Below, in pieces: positions 9,306-18,868 of a DNA stretch of 64,000 nucleotides; positions within the stretch are counted from its first letter, which is position 1; every line of letters starts with the position of its first letter. The position numbers were made by a program, and so were the translations under genes. A model generated the notes under the pieces. That model was given only the letters and a program-made list of their open reading frames with translations. It made no database searches and was not told the DNA's origin. Source of the DNA: Phymatolithon calcareum (Eukaryota > Rhodophyta > Florideophyceae > Hapalidiales); contig OZ345352.1 of NCBI GenBank assembly GCA_977006965.1, forward strand, positions 2,976,001 through 3,040,000, in the 5' to 3' direction.

Positions 9306-10206
9306 GCTTAAACTCGAATACGTGCATCGTAGTTGCTGCATGATGCCGACAAACTCGTCGGACTGTATCTGCTAGCTCTGGCATGCAACGGCACAGTCAA
9401 ATCGGCAGGGCTGTGTGGAATCTTTATTTTAGCAAACGTCGGCCTCTGTTTGTACGCTTGGATCCACTCCTCTTTGATACGGATCTTCTTCGGTACGGTG
9501 TTTTTGTCTGACTTTCCTGCCTGCACCTGCACGTCTTGCCTTTCAGCTGCGACATCAATATGGTCCTCTCCTGCACCAACAGATGCTTTCTTTCTCATGG
9601 ACACCTGGACGAGTGGCTGTTCCCTTTTCACCACTTTACTACTACGACCGGCGACCTCTTCGCGGGAACGCTTGCTCCCCGTTTCTACTTTCCGCGTGAC
9701 CGGAGAGTCCTTGCAATCGGACATTAGTATATTCCCTGACGTGTCCGAACACATTAGCTCGCCCAACGACCTCGCCCCATCACAACTGCCAAACCTGCAG
9801 AGACTAGCGCTCCTCGTCCCCATCATCCCCGACGCGCTGCTACTAGGAGGTCTTCCATGTGTGCTGCGTCCACGCAGTGATTAGCAATGCACGTCGCGTA
9901 AAGTTTTTCAGCCGCTTCAATAGCCTTTTGCTGCGTCTCATAGTTGCGAGTGCGGTGCCGGCACTGCCAGCGCCGCGCCGCCTTTGGCGTGAAAGTCTTC
10001 ACCTTTTCGAGCGGCACCCAGTTTGCAAAGTCATCCTCGACAAAGCTGCACCAAAGTTTCGTCGTGTTGCCGGCGGTGTCAACTAAACGCTACCGGCCAT
10101 AGTGAAGCGTGTCGCGCCAGAAGCATTTTTCCACGACGGCCGACCAATACGGATACTCGTCAAACTTTGCGAGCACGAGGTCGCCAAGCTGGAACGCGTT
10201 TTTCAT
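9306..10206 (-). pseudogene. Truncated inverted copy of the PWWP gene
   Basis: On the minus strand this matches the PWWP gene (2231-3466) from its start codon (here 10206) to about residue 300. It keeps the PWWP core and basic middle but lacks the C-terminal LEDGF-like domain. Codon 39 is TAG where the parent has TGG (Trp39). A 1-nt deletion near 9825 (parent CTCGCTAG, here CTCCTAG) shifts the frame; the remainder is open to 9308. Homology begins at the CAAGATG around the start codon and stops at GTATTCGAGTTTAAG. No intact product is expected. A transcript from the opposite strand would be antisense to the parent gene. Confidence 0.85.
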
Positions 10207-10552
10207 CTTGGGATACATGGTACCTTTTTAATAAATCCACTTGATCACGATATAGACCCCAGCGCATGTGCTCGAGTGTTGCGCCCAGGACTGTCTGGTC
10301 GAATTTTAATTGGAGATTCCCAAGTTTTTAAAGAAGATTGTGCGTCTGCAATCACGTTGATATCATTTTTAAATGTTTCCAAGGCGCCTGTCACTTAAAA
10401 ATCTATGTTCCGTGACGATTGCACAGTTAGAAGCGAGAAGATATCTCCAGATCGCGCTGTGTTTCCTCTTTCAATAGTCGATATTGTTGCTTGTAGAGAG
10501 ACACTTGTCAATGGTACGAATATAGCCACACAAGGCGCAGTAGAATTTTGTA
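10207..10552. other. LINE tail scrap and gene-free stretch
   Basis: At 10211-10245, GGGATACATGGTACC followed by TTTTTAATAAATCC resembles the family D LINE terminus on the plus strand, directly abutting the PWWP copy. No gene is recognised in the rest. Confidence 0.4.
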
Positions 10553-10622
10553 CTGGGGGGAAATTGTAGGTTTTTATTTTAAAAGCCCTCAACGCAGGTG
10601 CACGCCGACATCAGAGAAGCAT
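10553..10622 (-). mobile_element. LINE family E 3' tail scrap
   Basis: GGAAATTGTAGGTTTTTATTTTA and AAGCCCTCAACGC match the reverse complement of the 3' terminus of the LINE ending near 44080. Only about 70 bp is recognisable. Confidence 0.55.
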
Positions 10623-10769
10623 CGCATTGCGCTGTAACCCTTCCACGGAAGACTACAGCATATCGCCTCCATCATCACACCATCATCACCTCTTGCATCT
10701 CGAATTTTGTACTGACTATACACTGGATAATAGCAACTGATGAAGCATTGCCCGTATACTCCTAAGACT

Positions 10770-11017
10770 TGTAGACACGCAATGATGCAGTGGTGCCAGA
10801 AGCTGCAGGAATAGGCGGCCTAAATTCCGGCATAGGTTATGCGAGAAGGAAGCACGCAGTATGCTTCCAGAAAGCCTCATGGCTGGAAGGCAATCGGAAG
10901 CCTACTTAAGCAGTTCCCCCTTCGTAGTTTTAGTAGAGAGCATCTCATCTCATCCGAGATAGATCACCCCTTTTCAAGATAAACCCCCACTGCGTCTTTT
11001 CACTCCCAGTGATTACA
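10770..11017. mobile_element. Solo LTR 2
   Basis: TGTAGACACGCAATG to CAGTGATTACA, flanked by the 4-bp direct repeat GACT (10766-10769 and 11018-11021). It shares termini and the block GATCACCCCTTTTCAAGAT with the element at 8065-8401 but is 89 bp shorter in the middle. It contains a CTACTTAAGCAG TATA-like box. An independent insertion of the same family. Confidence 0.7.
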
Positions 11018-11323
11018 GACTGTGAAGCTGTTAAATAAACTTCAATTGAAAAATAGAATTTGGGATCCTTGATGTCCTTCTCGATGGTCGCGACATCTGG
11101 TGTCTCAGCATTCGACCCCCGGCCACGACTCCCCATTTGACGGCACTTTGAGGCTAGTCTTGATTGGCGATGACGCGTTTGGCTTACTTCAACCTCTTGC
11201 ATCGTCGAAATAATTTCTGGGAGTTTATTTATGCCAGCAAAACTGCAAGGGAATCACTTTCCTGCGCCATGTCTCTGGTTTGGAAATACTCTATTCACGG
11301 AAAAACTTAGTGATTGCTTTATT
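11018..11323. other. Gene-free stretch
   Basis: No gene supported. GTTAAATAAACTTCAATTGAA near 11030 resembles a LINE tail. Confidence 0.35.
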
Positions 11324-11917
11324 CTAGAATTTGCAAAAGATGTATTTCGTTATGAAGATCACGAACAGTAGCACGAGACTAGATAGAGTTACAATACCCA
11401 CAATGACGCCAGTCCCCAAGGCCTTGAGCTGTGCTTCGAGTAATACATCAGGAGTCGGCTCAGGAGTAGTACTGAGAAAGATGTCGACATCGGCAGTAAG
11501 CGCCATTTGCTGAACAATCGCCGGACATCCACATCGCTCTTCGCGACATATACCGGAAACGCAATCAGAATCTCTGAGGCAACGCCCGCGCAGATTCGGG
11601 ACGCAGAAGTCTCCAGCGCTGTAATACTTCTTCGGACAGTACTTGGGATTCATTAGAAATATTTCCGATCCACCGCATGTCTTGTAAGAGTTCCTCCAGT
11701 TCTTTTGGCAACCGCCAGTGCCGGGCAGACAGTCGGTACTGGAGATGCACATCATTCCAGAGATGCCCGGGAGACATCGGCCTGCGATGCAAGTCTCGCC
11801 TGTACTGCAGGTGGTTACTTTTCGGTGTACGTTGCAGTGTTGGCAGATGAAAGTTGAACGGCATAGTGTGACGTAAAAAGCAAGAAGGGCGAGAAGAAGA
11901 AGTCGGCAGATGATCAT
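11324..11917 (-). CDS. Cys-rich single-pass membrane protein 1
   Basis: A 197-aa protein. Residues 1-21 form a hydrophobic signal peptide. Residues 25-131 hold 16 cysteines in a pattern shared with the two neighbours: STGETC....C.PG..GM.C, a CLPGTGGC element, a CGG at 81-83, and C....DCVSG.C...CGC. A Thr/Pro-rich stalk follows (about 149-157). A transmembrane segment lies at about 170-193 and a very short cytoplasmic tail ends KYIFCKF. A surface or secretory-pathway protein is inferred. The spacing recalls EB/Dickkopf-type small disulfide modules, but I cannot assign a family. It is the first of three same-strand paralogues (12400-13017 dead, 14017-14655 intact). Confidence 0.75.
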   Translation of the reverse strand: MIICRLLLLALLAFYVTLCRSTFICQHCNVHRKVTTCSTGETCIAGRCLPGISGMMCISSTDCLPGTGGCQKNWRNSYKTCGGSEIFLMNPKYCPKKYYSAGDFCVPNLRGRCLRDSDCVSGICREERCGCPAIVQQMALTADVDIFLSTTPEPTPDVLLEAQLKALGTGVIVGIVTLSSLVLLFVIFITKYIFCKF

Positions 11918-12399
11918 CGTTCTCTTTGCGTGGTCATTATGTTGCGGTTCTCAGATAGAGCGATTAAAGACACGAGTTAAATAGGCCCAGAGACCTACAG
12001 TTTTATGCATGCTTTGTCAAATGCCAGTAGAGTGTGGATTCAAATTCGAAATTTGAAAAAAGCGTTAATAGCGATAGCCCAAATGCACAAGATGGCCATT
12101 GAAGATGCTGGGTGACAATGTGTGCCGGAAATCAAGTCAGTTGCAGAATAGGGATAGTTCCCGCTGTTTTCTCGTTTTTTATATTGGTTCAAATGGGTGC
12201 TCAACAACGGGACAGTTTCATGCAAAACGGCCAATTTTCGGGACACCGTAGATAAATATTAATGATACAATCGATCAAGTTGTTAGGCTGATTTTCTTTA
12301 AACCTACGCATTTGCAGGCAAGGTAAATAATGTAAGTATTGCGCGAGCTCCAACTGGAAAAGCATTTTAGTTTCATCATGGACCTATTCGTATTCCTAA
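11918..12399. other. Spacer between Cys-rich paralogues
   Basis: AT-rich and without a convincing gene. It includes the upstream side of the 11324-11917 gene. Confidence 0.4.
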
Positions 12400-13017
12400 G
12401 TATTCTAAGCAGCATGACGTAAGAATAATAATCGCTATCAAACCTACGATTAGAATGGTCATGCCAAATGCGTACCCAATAGTCACAATTTGGGCCCCTT
12501 GCGTTTTTCTTCTTCAGGTGCCGGCTCTGGGGAAGGCGATGTACCAATTTCCTTCTCCTTAAATACATTGATAGCAGAACGAGCAGCTTGTTCAAGGGCT
12601 TCTGGACAACCGCATTGCCCGCTTATGCAGAACCCAGAGACGCAGTCTGCACCGCTCCTACAAGCGCCGTACATGTTTGGAGCACAGAACTCTCCAATCT
12701 TGATCAACTTTCTTGGGCAGCTGCCCGTGATCGACGTTAATATCCTTGATCCTCCGCATATCTCTCTTGTATCAATCCAGCCCAATCGACAGCCTCTCCT
12801 CCTCGCTTCACAGTCATCATCATCCTTGCACTGCATTCCCTGGATCCCGGGATAGCACCGGCCGTGCATACATACTTCCCCTAGGCCACATGAACTCGCG
12901 CTTCGCATTGACGCATCTTCTGCAGGTCGCGGCGATATAAAATGTCGCAAAACCGCCACAGAAATGAATCGTGCCAAATGCACCGCGCGCATTGAGAACT
13001 ATCTCGCTTGTCGTCAC
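12400..13017 (-). pseudogene. Decayed Cys-rich membrane protein 2
   Basis: A minus-strand paralogue of its two neighbours, with at least three lesions. The codon at the paralogue's start (13015-13017) is GTG where the intact neighbour has ATG. A frameshift falls between the TCRRCVNAK segment and SCGLGEVCMHGRC near 12900. A second frameshift near 12490 puts the transmembrane segment (IVTIGYAFGMTILIVGLIAI) in a different frame from the ectodomain, which ends KRKGPKL. The longest frame, 12483-12992, starts at an internal ATG and has neither a good signal peptide nor a membrane anchor. Short introns are an alternative, but no clear GT-AG pairs are seen. Confidence 0.75.
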
Positions 13018-13020
13018 AAT

Positions 13021-13059
13021 ATCTGATCACTCCAAATATCATGTTTGGAGTGATCAGAT
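13021..13059. repeat. Perfect 16-bp hairpin
   Basis: ATCTGATCACTCCAAA at 13021-13036 and its exact complement at 13044-13059, with a 7-nt loop. It lies 4 bp upstream of the dead gene's former start. It may be a short foldback element or a regulatory hairpin. Confidence 0.8.
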
Positions 13060-13695
13060 CTTCGCTTCTACAACTTTGAATCCGTCAGCATAAGTTTTTA
13101 AATTTGAAACTATTTTCTCAAGAGCAATGCTTCCTGTGCAACCTTTTCCATTACAGGCCTAGCAAAATCTTTAGAGCGCGATCCCTATTATTTCGGTGCC
13201 CTTTTTTCCCAAAAAAAATGGAATTTGCTACACCATTATTGTACCTATGTAGATGGGCCTGAGCGTCTTACATGCTTCATTCGTTTATTTTTCGTTTTCT
13301 ACTTATGGGGCTGCAACGATGCGAGGGGCTAAGTTTCTTCCATTCTATCCTATCGTTTGCGAGTTTGACTCCGGCTTTCACGTCTCGTCCAGGTACGTCA
13401 CCAAAGAATGATTGTTCCGACGCATTATAGCGGCACCTAGCGGACTTGGCGGCGCTCGCCCATTCTAAGCATGTGTCCAAACTAGTTCTATGTTTGGTGG
13501 AGAAACTTATTTCTTCCCCAGTGCCTGCTCTGCCTCCTGTACGCCCCCTTCGGGCCCGGTCCCTTCACTGGAACCTAAATGATCCTGTGCCGCGCGAGCG
13601 CCTTACAATAAATTCATCTTTTTCCAAGATCAGATCCGTTAGGGTTCTCGTTGGATTCTCCAACTAGTTAGACTGTCCTTTTAGTTCTTGAAGCG
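13060..13695. other. Gene-free stretch
   Basis: No gene supported on either strand. Confidence 0.4.
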
Positions 13696-13765
13696 AGAGA
13701 AAAGATGCATATTTTTACAAAGTAACCAACGCATCTGGAGACTTTTGGGACAGCTTTGCAAGTGC
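13696..13765 (-). mobile_element. Short retroposon S1 scrap
   Basis: Plus-strand ATTTTTACAAAGTAACC then AACGCATCTGGAG matches the reverse complement of the S1 3' end. The 5' part is not recognisable. Confidence 0.45.
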
Positions 13766-14016
13766 ATTGCAACAATGTCTGAGGTCTGTCTTCGTTTACA
13801 ATTTTTGAGCTCAAAAAGTGTATATCTTGGATATCAAGAACATATTTGCATGAGAGAAGCCAGGCTCTAGACTACTGCTGTTGACTTCACCTTCCTGTCC
13901 TCTCATGTTCGGCAGTATTCACTTAGATTGCAAGCATTAGATCGCAGTATTCTAACTTTTGTTCAACGAAAGTTTTGGCTATTCCGACAAAAGTAGAGCT
14001 AGTCGAAAAAATTGTT

Positions 14017-14655
14017 TTAGGAGCGAAGCACTCTGTACAGATCGGCACTGCATGCACATATAATCACCGTCAACACTGCTCCTCCAAGCAGCACGATAGC
14101 GGCAGTGACAATAACGACAAATATATATGATCCTCCTCCAACGTAAGTCGCTTCTGGTGTCTGTTCGGCAGCTTGTTCTTTTATGGGGTCGACCAGAATG
14201 ATTTCGACATCGGCCCGAACAAAGGAAACATGCTTCGGTACCTCAAGCTGTGGCAGAGAAGAGCTCGAGCACGCACACTTGCCTCGATTGCATACCGTCG
14301 AAATGCATTCTTGATCTCTTGAGCAGGGTCCGTTCAACTTAAGGACGCAAGAACCATTGAGACTGTAAAAAACGGTATGGCAATTTTGCGACTTCATTAA
14401 GTTGACACTTGCTCCTCCACAAATCTTGACATTGGTCACCCGGCTCGGCGCGCAACCGCCAGTTCCTGCAAGACAGTCTTCTTCGTATGTACAAAGCATA
14501 CCTAGTACGCCCGGGAGGCACACGCTGTTTGCACATGTCTCACCTGTGTCACAATCGCGTCCGTGGAGACTTGCAGAACACGGTTTGCAAATTGTCACCG
14601 CATTTCCTATCAGTAGGAGAATAAGCGCGACGGAGAGATTGTCTCGCGTGGTCAT
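14017..14655 (-). CDS. Cys-rich single-pass membrane protein 3
   Basis: A 212-aa protein. The first ATG is at 14655 (MTTRDNLSVALILLL); the open frame reaches upstream to 14679 without another ATG. The layout is a signal peptide (about 1-22), an ectodomain with 15-16 cysteines in the same order as the 11324-11917 protein, a spacer, a transmembrane segment (about 176-200) and a short tail ending YRVLRS. Shared motifs are DTGETC, CLPGVLGMLC, DCLAGTGGC, ICGGA and C....C.C. An Asn-Gly-Ser in the ectodomain could be glycosylated. Probably a cell-surface protein with an unknown ligand. The cluster likely arose by tandem duplication. Confidence 0.75.
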   Translation of the reverse strand: MTTRDNLSVALILLLIGNAVTICKPCSASLHGRDCDTGETCANSVCLPGVLGMLCTYEEDCLAGTGGCAPSRVTNVKICGGASVNLMKSQNCHTVFYSLNGSCVLKLNGPCSRDQECISTVCNRGKCACSSSSLPQLEVPKHVSFVRADVEIILVDPIKEQAAEQTPEATYVGGGSYIFVVIVTAAIVLLGGAVLTVIICACSADLYRVLRS

Positions 14656-14761
14656 GCTTTTGCTCGAGGAGGAGCACAACCAGGATTACATCACAGATGG
14701 TCAAACTTTTCATAGTGCCGTTTAGAACTATTTTTAAAAAAAAGTAAATATATGATTCTTT

Positions 14762-14931
14762 GAATGTAGAATTTATTAAACGCCCTCAGCAACACTCTTG
14801 AGACTGTAAGTGAGATACGTTTCAGCTGCTACTGCTAGTGTAGCTTACAATACTCACTTCCGCTCCTTCTGGAGTGCCGCGGCCCTAGCTTCAATAAAAA
14901 CCTCCTGCGGGGGAAAAGCCTAGAGTCCACT
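14762..14931 (-). mobile_element. Family B tail retroposon
   Basis: Reverse complement of the window-start LINE 3' UTR: CTCTAGGCTTTTCCCC, a hairpin region, GCTAGGGCC, CTTACAGTCTCAAGAG and GTTTAATAAATTC. About 170 bp, no coding sequence. It could be a 5'-truncated LINE or a SINE-like element sharing the tail. Confidence 0.7.
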
Positions 14932-14981
14932 TGAAGTTTTTCTCCGGCAGCTCATATATGAGCTAACGGTGAAAAACTTCA
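14932..14981. repeat. Double inverted repeat
   Basis: The outer arms TGAAGTTTTTC and GAAAAACTTCA pair exactly, followed by CCG/CGG. The inner part is the 16-bp palindrome AGCTCATATATGAGCT. The region folds as one long hairpin. Confidence 0.65.
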
Positions 14982-15199
14982 CGTGTACTCATATTATCCG
15001 CAGCGCTTTTTCTATTCCATGTCAACGCAGAATAATATGGTCAAGAATAGTAACTGATTCAGAGCTTTTCGGTTATCTTGATATCTTCTCCGATCATCTG
15101 ATAAGTTGAGAAATGATCTTGAAAGGTCTCCATGCGGCTTGGTACACTATCACCCAATTTTTCTGCTAGAAGTTTGGTACTCAATGAGGGAAACCTCTC

Positions 15200-15430
15200 G
15201 AATCCTCACAATACCGCCAACTGGCGATGGCGTATCTCCGGAAGGATTTGGATCGCCGGAATACACCCGTGAATGTTATACAGTGTTTTCCTCTTTCTGC
15301 TCAACTCCGAAGAGCTTCCTTCATCCTTGAAGAGCGACGCTTCCAGTAAGTTTACTGAAATTCGTTTCTTGAGATATTCCAGAGCTTTAAATATACGACT
15401 GGAACGACAGCAATTTTGTACCCAAAGCAT
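15200..15430 (-). mobile_element. LINE family B fragment
   Basis: Minus-strand ALEYLKKRISVNLLEASLF, then KDEG, SRKRKTLY and IRHRQLAV match the protein encoded at the window start (ALEYLKQGM..., SSRKRKIPYD, VRHRQLAV). It is truncated at both ends. Confidence 0.7.
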
Positions 15431-15619
15431 CTCCTTTCATTGAATCCTCGGAGAAAAAGACCTTAGAATCGGTGTGCGGAATCTATGAAATTAGGTCGAC
15501 CCGGGCCATATTTGACTTTGGATTTCGAAGTTCAGCCAGGAAAAAGCAATAAGTTTCATGTCTTTTCGTCGCACCATTGCAACAAAAACAAGTCACTGTT
15601 TTGTTCTTGACCAAAGAAT

Positions 15620-15765
15620 ATACTTTTTTCTAATTCAAGTTTATTTGAAAACCCCACAGACTTCTGAAAATATGGGCAATGCTTCCTCCGTTTCTATCTA
15701 CCTTTGCTTTGCTCACGAAAACGCACCTCTAGAAGGCGGACGGAAAACTTAGGATCTCAGATAAG
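15620..15765 (-). mobile_element. LINE family A 3'-UTR fragment
   Basis: Plus-strand TTTATTTGAAAACCCCACAG, TATGGGCAATGCTTCCTC, the hairpin arms and GGACGGAAAACTTAGGA match the reverse complement of the family A UTR (43205-43350). No coding sequence. Confidence 0.65.
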
Positions 15766-15884
15766 CCTATATCATTTGCGGAACTCCTGTATAGTTCTTC
15801 GTGGACTACCCCCGGTAGCGAATCGCCATTGTGTGCTCTTGTGTCACATTAAGCTGGTCGTTGACCCGTGCACTGAGCTCGGTT

Positions 15885-16080
15885 GAAGAAGAAGAAGAAA
15901 GGAAAATTTTATTTAAAAGTTACCAACGCATCTGCTGACGCTTGGGGCAACTTTCCTAGGGCCAAGAGGTTTTGGCTAGATTCTGTCTATGAAGGCGTTT
16001 TCTTTTCTTGTTGGTGTAACACGATTCAGTGGACTACAAAAAAACCACCTCTGGTCTCCTTCGGGACCTCGAGGCTGAGC
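15885..16080 (-). mobile_element. Short retroposon, group S1
   Basis: The minus strand reads GTTGCCCCAAGCGTCAGCAG, ATGCGTTGGTAACTTTTAAA, TAAAATTTTCC and then a CTT-rich end. Upstream similarity to the 26480-26662 copy (AATCTAGCCAAAACCTCTTGG) extends it beyond 100 bp. Confidence 0.65.
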
Positions 16081-16148
16081 TCGTTTGAGAGCTGATTCGT
16101 CTGCATATCATAACCGCGCATGGCACGCAGCATGGTACTCGTGTAAGT

Positions 16149-16892
16149 CCGATCACCAAACGTCTGTTATCGGAAATTAAAGCAGCAGAAGGTCTTTTCT
16201 TCAGGTATGTTTTTGGAAAATATGCCGAACATCGAAGGGAGCGGATACGAGTGCTCTGCCGACTCGCCAGCCCACAGATGAGGAGAGCGCACTAGGCTGA
16301 AAGGTTCGCCTTAAGCCTGGTAAGACGGAAGAAGTACCTTGAGCTCGCAGAAGAATACCAAGGAAGAGAAGAAGATCTGGAAGATGTATCAAAGGATATT
16401 GGGCATCTTAGAGAAGAGAAGCACCTCGGCGAAGCTCTAAAACAAACATAAGAAGGTATGGTATCAAAAACCGGACGCATACGGGAAGCAGCAAAAATGT
16501 GGACGTTGGAAGAAGAGGGACGGACAGTTAAAATCCCGGTCGACAAGCCCAATGAACTTCCAGGAGTGTTCCGTATAAGGGACAAAACTGCGCGGTTAAG
16601 ATGCTTGAGAATTCTTTCCAACAGAGCTCCTTTGTGGAGAAAATCAGTTTTAGCGAAGTTCTTTGGACCTGGTGCTGTGGTTGAGCTCGTTGTGCTCCAA
16701 CGCACACTATGGTTCATGAAGATGGACCAAGAAACAGAATATGAATGCGAAAAACTCACTCGAGCCCTCACAGGGAGAGAAATTCAGATTAAGGAGGTTA
16801 TAGGAGGCGAATAGAGAGATGAATGTGGAAGACAGCGAGAAGCTGCCTTGTTAATCAAATTGAGATTTTGGGAGCTTTTAAAATAAATCAAC
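16149..16892 (+). mobile_element. Dead LINE family C, 3' part (copy A)
   Basis: Encodes the region after the RT (FGKYAEHRRERIRVLCRLAS, PQMRRAH then TAG) and, after a further stop and shift, the C-terminal part 16458-16814 ending ALTGREIQIKEV. The 3' terminus is GGGAGCTTTTAAAATAAATC near 16892. Confidence 0.75.
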
Positions 16893-18334
16893 ATATAACC
16901 CCCGTACTCGAGTAACGCCCTATCGACCAAGGGTGTTGGCATCGTCACTGCAGACGATTTGCGGAGGCGGCACGCCGTTTATCTTCGAACCGAGATCTTG
17001 CTTGGTGTTTCAGGTCTTCTTATGATATCGAGTTCTTGCTCAGTGTTGCAGGTCTTCTCCACTTACGACGCCGTGCTCATTTCTCGGCTGTTTGCGTTGC
17101 CTCGCATTGGTGTCACTAGAGCGTCTGCGCTGCTCCAGCCAGTACGACTGCTTCTCTGGTTAACCATTTTACGTATTAGAGAAAACTTACATTTGCTTCT
17201 GCCCTCCCGCATTGGGTATAGATATTTCTTTCCTGTCGGAGATATGTTGGGATTAAGAGACCAATTGATGAAGCTTGAGCTGGAGACAGATGACTAACTA
17301 GCCATGCAAAGCAGAAGCTCTTGTCACAGCCAAATACCGACCAGGAATAGACCGCCGCACTATTCCATGGACTCTGCCACCAAATATTGCGGAGTTTCGA
17401 TCCAAAAATTGCCCCCAATTTTTGAAGGATGGATGGATTTCTGTTTTATTGAAGCTCCCTTAGTCAATTATCATTGCACCAATTTTTGAAGGAGAGAAAG
17501 CATTATGAGTATGACGCCATGGAAAAAAAGGTCCCATCAATGACAATGGCATGTTTCAAGATGTCAATTGACAGGGATCTTCTTTCGCACACGTGCGTCC
17601 CAGGGAATATCAATGTCATCTCAAGAGTTAGAACAGCTGGAGCAATGCCCTCGAAAGATAATCAGAAATGGTTGAAAGTTTGTCGAAAAAGAATGACGGT
17701 GAAGAGTTACATCCGGAAACCATAGAGCAGGCTCTCCACAGGCTTCAGTGCCAATGCATTTTGGACTAGCATAGGCCAGGATGTGTTGTAGAAACGCAAG
17801 TTAGACATGTTTGTTTATTGCCGATGGCCTTCAGTTTCGTCGTTAACTTTGCTTTATCGCCATGGGTAATAACAGCTCATTACCTCCCCGTTACATCGAC
17901 AGGGTACTTGAGCTCCTTAAGCACCGTTGAGAGCAAAAAGACTCTAGCCTTCTTACTGTCGGTACTCTTCTACACATTTGAGGTTTTGGCCCATCGCAGT
18001 ACTGCAAGCTTTAAATTGCAATTGCAGAAGTCAGTTGCAGGGCCTGTACAGCCCGTTGCGAACGTATCAGTGCTGGATTAACCTTCCCGATTAGAAAATC
18101 GATGTACGCAGCGTTCGCTGTCTTTGATTCTAACATCATCGGTGTCTACAAGGCCCAGAGCAAGCATATGAATATCTAGAAATCTCACATCTTCCCGATG
18201 ACGAAGTGCTTGTAAGCAGGTTCCACCTTGGTATAAGACGGATGAAATGGATGAACATCCATCACCGATTTTTCAACAAGCTTCAGCCAGCGCAAAAGAA
18301 AAATACCTGTGCTTCAAACGACATTTCTGAAAAA
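16893..18334. other. Gene-free part of duplication A
   Basis: Short frames at 16959-17297, 17474-17725 and 17818-18081 are also open in copy B, but the DNA as a whole is near-identical, so this is no evidence of coding. None has a recognisable motif. The end includes the upstream region of the YcnI-like gene. Confidence 0.4.
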
Positions 18335-18868
18335 ATGACTCTCACTACCCTTCAAATTCTATCCCTCGCCGTTGTCATCGGTCTCACAGCCGCGCACATG
18401 GGTCTCACTCCTACCTCCGCCGAAGCCGGTTCTCGCCAGGTGCTAGGCTTCACCATTGCCCACGACTGCGGTGATGATACCGTCGGGACCTCCAACTTTA
18501 CCGTGTTGATGCCCTCGAATCCGCCTGTACTCGGTCTCAAGGTAGAACAGACGGCGATCTGGCGCCCAGTAATCGAGATGATGCCGGTCAACCCCCCGAT
18601 CACAATGGGCCGCCACACCTACACTGAGGCCGTCCGCTCAGTCACCTGGCTTGGATTTCTTCCCGATGGAATGTACCGCACTTTCAACGTCCGCGCCCAG
18701 ATGCCGAATGCTGTGAACGAGACGCTATACTTCAAAGGGTACCAAGACTGCCACAACCAGGGCACCAGCATCTCATGGGACATGATTCCGACTGAAGAGA
18801 ACCCCAACCCGCGTTATCCGGCGAGGGCCATCACCATCACTGCGCCAAATGCTCATTCTGGGCATTAA
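18335..18868 (+). CDS. YcnI-like (DUF1775) secreted protein, copy A
   Basis: A 177-aa protein from ATG 18335 (an in-frame upstream ATG at 18206 would bury the signal peptide). Residues 1-20 are a signal peptide ending TAA; cleavage there exposes His21 (HMGLTPTSAEAGS), as in the YcnI family, where the N-terminal His is a copper ligand. Family landmarks are the TIAHDCG segment (near 40-46), VTWLGFLPDGMYRTF (103-117), LYFKGYQDC (131-139) and Trp148. The Trp probably corresponds to the copper-site Trp of bacterial YcnI. The Glu ligand of Bacillus YcnI is not evident. It probably acts outside the cell or in the secretory pathway, in copper binding. The family is mainly bacterial, so transfer is possible. 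Copy B is at 34147-34680. Confidence 0.8.
   Translation: MTLTTLQILSLAVVIGLTAAHMGLTPTSAEAGSRQVLGFTIAHDCGDDTVGTSNFTVLMPSNPPVLGLKVEQTAIWRPVIEMMPVNPPITMGRHTYTEAVRSVTWLGFLPDGMYRTFNVRAQMPNAVNETLYFKGYQDCHNQGTSISWDMIPTEENPNPRYPARAITITAPNAHSGH

Noticed and set aside
18206-18334. 43-residue N-terminal extension of the YcnI-like protein
   Set aside because: It would bury the signal peptide and the mature N-terminal His; the ATG at 18335 fits better.
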